Of a stretch of 64,000 nucleotides of DNA, positions 61,421 through 64,000 are shown in pieces. The position numbers were made by a program, and so were the translations under genes. Within the stretch, counting starts at the first letter, position 1. Each line of letters begins with the position of its first letter. The stretch covers positions 23,319 through 87,318 of the forward strand of contig NZ_CCDG010000012.1 of assembly GCF_000723885.1 (NCBI RefSeq). The letters are read 5' to 3'. Below the pieces are notes generated by a model. It did no database searches. It saw nothing but the letters and a program-made list of their open reading frames with translations, and was not told the origin of the DNA. The stretch comes from Paenibacillus camerounensis (lineage in GTDB: Bacteria > Bacillota > Bacilli > Paenibacillales > Paenibacillaceae).

Positions 61421-64000
61421 TCACATTTTTTCCAAAAGAATGTGCGATCCCCCGCCTCCCTGCTCGGCAGGCACCACAATCAGCTTACGCGGCAGTCTGG
61501 CCCGGAGCTCCGGAACATGGCTGATAATGCCGACAGACAGCTGGTCATTGTGCAGCTTTTCAAGGGATGTAATCACCGTATCCAGCAGGTCAGGGTCCAG
61601 AGTGCCGAAGCCCTCGTCCAGGAAAAAGAACTGCAGCGGATACTGTCCGCGGAGCTGAATCTGCGCCGATAGGGCAAGCGCCAGAGACAGTGAGGTCAGG
61701 AAAGTCTCTCCCCCGGACAGAGTCGAGACCGGACGGCGGACGCCCCCGTTCCCGTCGTCACGGATCACAAAGCCTCCGCCGGAGTCCACTTCCAGCGCGT
61801 AGCGCTGCTTGGACAGAAACCGCAGCCGCTGCGACGCTGCCTGACAGACCTGCATCAGCTGCTCCTCGGCAATATACTCGACAAAGGCATTGCCGCGCAG
61901 GACCGTCTGCAGCTTCGACAGGCGGTCCTGCAGCGCAGCGTGGCCGATCCGCTGTCCCTCAAGCTCCATCCAGCGAATATGGCGCTGCTGCAGATCCTCA
62001 AGATCCCGCTCGGCCCGTGCCCGGCTGCGCAGCGCCTCCTCATCGTCCTCCCTGCACTGGCGAAGTACAGCCTGGCTCTCCTGCCACTCCTCCGTACTGA
62101 GGGCTGCACCCTGCAGCTTCCCGGCTATGCTCCGCAGCTGCAGGTTCACTTCGGCCTCTTCCTCGCGGTGGCTCCGTACGCTCAGCATCGCAGCATTCCG
62201 CTCCTCAGGCGGCAGTGCCGCAGCCTCAACCTCAGCGGCTGAAGCAAACGGCGATGACTCCAGGCTCTCTTGCCAGCGTGCAGATGCCTCAGCATAATGC
62301 TCCCCGGCTGACTCAGCCGCCTGGCGGGCAATCGCCGCTTCCTTGAGCTCATGCTGCGCCTTCTCGGCTGCCTGACGATGGCTCAGCCTGCTCCGTTCAA
62401 GCGCAGCCTGCAGCTGCTGCAGCTGCCGCTCACTTTCAGCAAGCAGCTCCGCAGCAGCACGGCCGCCTGTCCACTGCTGCAGGCGCTCCGCCTTCTCGCG
62501 CTCCAGCGCTTCCTTGCCTTCCAGCTGGGCGTGTAAGTGAGCCAGCTCCTTATCCAGACCGGAGATTTCCTCCTGCAGCGCTTGAACGGCAGCGCTTTTG
62601 TCATCCAGAAATTTCACGCTGATCTCCAGACGGCCCCGGATCTCCTCCGCCTGCTCATCCTTAAGCAGCACCGCACGGTAAGCAGCCTCTGCCTCATCCG
62701 CCGCCAGTCCGGGAAACAGCGCGGCCCACTCCCGGTGCAGACTGTCCGCCTGACCTGCCAGCTCCCGGGCTTTACTCACCAGCCCGGCCAGCCAGGCTGC
62801 CTCTGCTTCTACGGCAGCCTCCTCCTTATGGTACAGCTGCTGCTGCTCCTGCATGGCCCGCTGCCACTGCGCAGCGTCGCTGCGCAGACTGCCGGAGCGG
62901 GCTTTGCAGCCGGCCAGCCTGTCTTCCAGCTCTGTCAGCAGGCCGGCATGCAGCGTCTCGTCTGCCCCCGGCACAGAGTGCATGCCCGCAGCGCTGACCT
63001 GCTCCAGACCGGCTGCAGCCGGAAGCTCCGGCATGCTCTCGCCGTACACCTGCGCGAGCCACGCTCCGTCCTGTTCCAGCAGGCTGCGGAACAGGTGGCG
63101 TGTATCCAGCGCCTGTCTGGCCAGCAGGCGCGCATGCTCCAGCCGGCCGGCCAGCTCATCGTCCCCGCCGCCGTCCTGGACGGACGCAGGCGAGGGGTGA
63201 TGTTCGCTGCCGCAGACCGGGCAAGGCAGCCCGCTTTGGAGTTCACCGGCGAGTGCCAGCGAGAGCCGGTGAACCTCCTGCTCTTTGCGCGCGGCTTCCA
63301 GCGCGCCGCCGTGCTGCTCCAGGCGCACGGCGGCCTCTCCTGCGGCGGCTTCTGCAGCCCGCAGGACCTCCAGGTGCAGCGCGGCTGCGGCGACCAGCCC
63401 GCCGCGCTGCACGGCCAGCTCTTGCCGCCGGCCTCCGGCTGCGGCAAGGCGCGCCTCTGCGGCGGCGAGCACCGCCGCGCGGCCCTGGCGCTCGCGCTCA
63501 GCCGAGTCCCGCTGGGTCTCGGCTGAGCGCAGCCCCTGCAGTCTCTGCATCGCTTCCTGCAGAGACTGCCGTTCCTGGGAGCGGACCGCCAGCGGCAGCA
63601 GGCTCTGCTGCAGCTCCTGCTGCTTCTTTTGGCCGCGGGCCAAAAGCTCCCGCTCCCGGTTCATCCGCTCCTGCGCGGCAGCCAGCCCGCTGGAGACGGC
63701 CTCGCGGCGCCCCAGCACGGCGGCGCGCTCCCGGCGAAGCCCGCCGAGCTCGGCTGCGACCTCTACCGCACGCCGGTAGGTGCCGCCGCACTCGCGCAGG
63801 GCCGGCTCCTCCGCCTGCAGCGCAGCCTGTGCAGCCGCTTCAGCCGCAGCAAGCGCTGCCGCTGCCCGTTCGGCGGAAGCGGCCCGTACCGGCCTGCCCA
63901 TACACACGGGCCAGCCGGCTCTTCCAGGCGGCTTCCGCGCTGCGCCAGGCAGTCAGCCCCGGCAGCCGCTGCCCGGCCTCGTCAGCCTGGCCGCGCTTCT
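61421..64000 (-). CDS. sbcC: SbcC-like SMC-family exonuclease subunit, C-terminal part (truncated by window, with a frame break)
   Basis: About 830 residues are readable in one frame. They are a long coiled coil with the zinc-hook CPVCGSEHHP (LPCPVCGSEHHPSP), then the C-terminal ATPase half: TLSGGETFLTSLSLALALS (signature), FFFLDEGFGTLDPDLLDTV (Walker B) and an ISHVPELRARLPR tail. The N-terminal Walker A lies outside the window. The frame used from 63907 downwards has a stop at ~63955; the adjacent frame is open from 64000 to about 63840 and encodes a coiled-coil-like peptide (WRSAEAAWKSRLARVYGQAG). A frameshift is therefore suspected between ~63955 and ~63840. GC is near 70% there. SbcCD trims DNA ends and hairpins. 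Confidence 0.82.

Noticed and set aside
62537..63526. 329-codon plus-strand frame opposite the sbcC-like gene
   Set aside because: High GC makes stops rare in all frames here; the minus-strand frame has the zinc hook and ATPase motifs.

Overview
The window looks like a chromosomal core segment of a low- to mid-GC Gram-positive endospore former, most likely a Paenibacillus. The grounds are gene content and order close to Bacillus subtilis (mraZ-rsmH-ftsL-pbpB-spoVD; typA-ylaH; phoH/ylaJ/ylaL; nifZ-thiI; rpsU-yqeY-nfeD-floA-yqfC-yqfD-phoH-pgpH-ybeY-dgkA-cdd-era-yqzL-recO-glyQS-yqxD-dnaG-sigA-trmK-yqfO), sporulation genes (spoVD, yqfC/yqfD, ylaJ, an RsfA/GerR regulator), bacillithiol synthesis (bshC), and strong Shine-Dalgarno sites with frequent TTG and GTG starts. 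The genus is an inference; no search was run.

Layout. 1-4.9 kb: minus-strand division and cell-wall cluster, controlled by an MraZ-type repeated operator. 4.9-7.9 kb: ahcY and bshC. 8.0-13.3 kb: oligopeptide transporter oppA-B-C-F, with an eroded oppD between oppC and oppF. 13.4-15.6 kb: DUF3397 gene, panE, RsfA/GerR-type regulator. 15.8-18.8 kb: small DUF2626 membrane protein, an exported coiled-coil protein and an orphan sugar-type binding protein under a cre site. 19.1-25.2 kb: phoH-type ATPase, YlaJ lipoprotein, YlaL-like flavin-fold protein, LCP wall-polymer ligase, YlaH, TypA. 25.4-31.7 kb: LiaF-like protein, TerC protein, thiI, cysteine desulfurase, lytic transglycosylase and small DUF proteins. 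31.9-36.7 kb: subtilisin-like protease and a divergent MocR regulator/aminotransferase pair. 36.8-37.3 kb: RNase P RNA. 37.3-61 kb: the long yqe/yqf-sigA macro-cluster for translation, replication priming, primary sigma factor, ribosome maturation and membrane homeostasis, with a T-box ahead of glyQS. 61.4-64 kb: 3' part of an sbcC-like gene that runs off the window.

How the genes work together. Most are housekeeping genes in tightly packed minus-strand operons with stop/start overlaps. Clear physiological units are septal peptidoglycan synthesis, peptide uptake, tRNA thiolation (cysteine desulfurase plus ThiI), glycyl-tRNA charging with its own tRNA-sensing leader, and ribosome maturation (Era, YbeY, S21).

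No CRISPR array, prophage, insertion sequence, toxin-antitoxin pair, defence island or biosynthetic cluster was recognised. The least ordinary signals are the decayed oppD inside an otherwise intact opp operon, a family of short hairpin-forming palindromes repeated in two intergenic regions, a branched inverted-repeat element downstream of sbcC, several unannotated operator-like repeats, and a reading-frame break in the sbcC-like gene near the window end.
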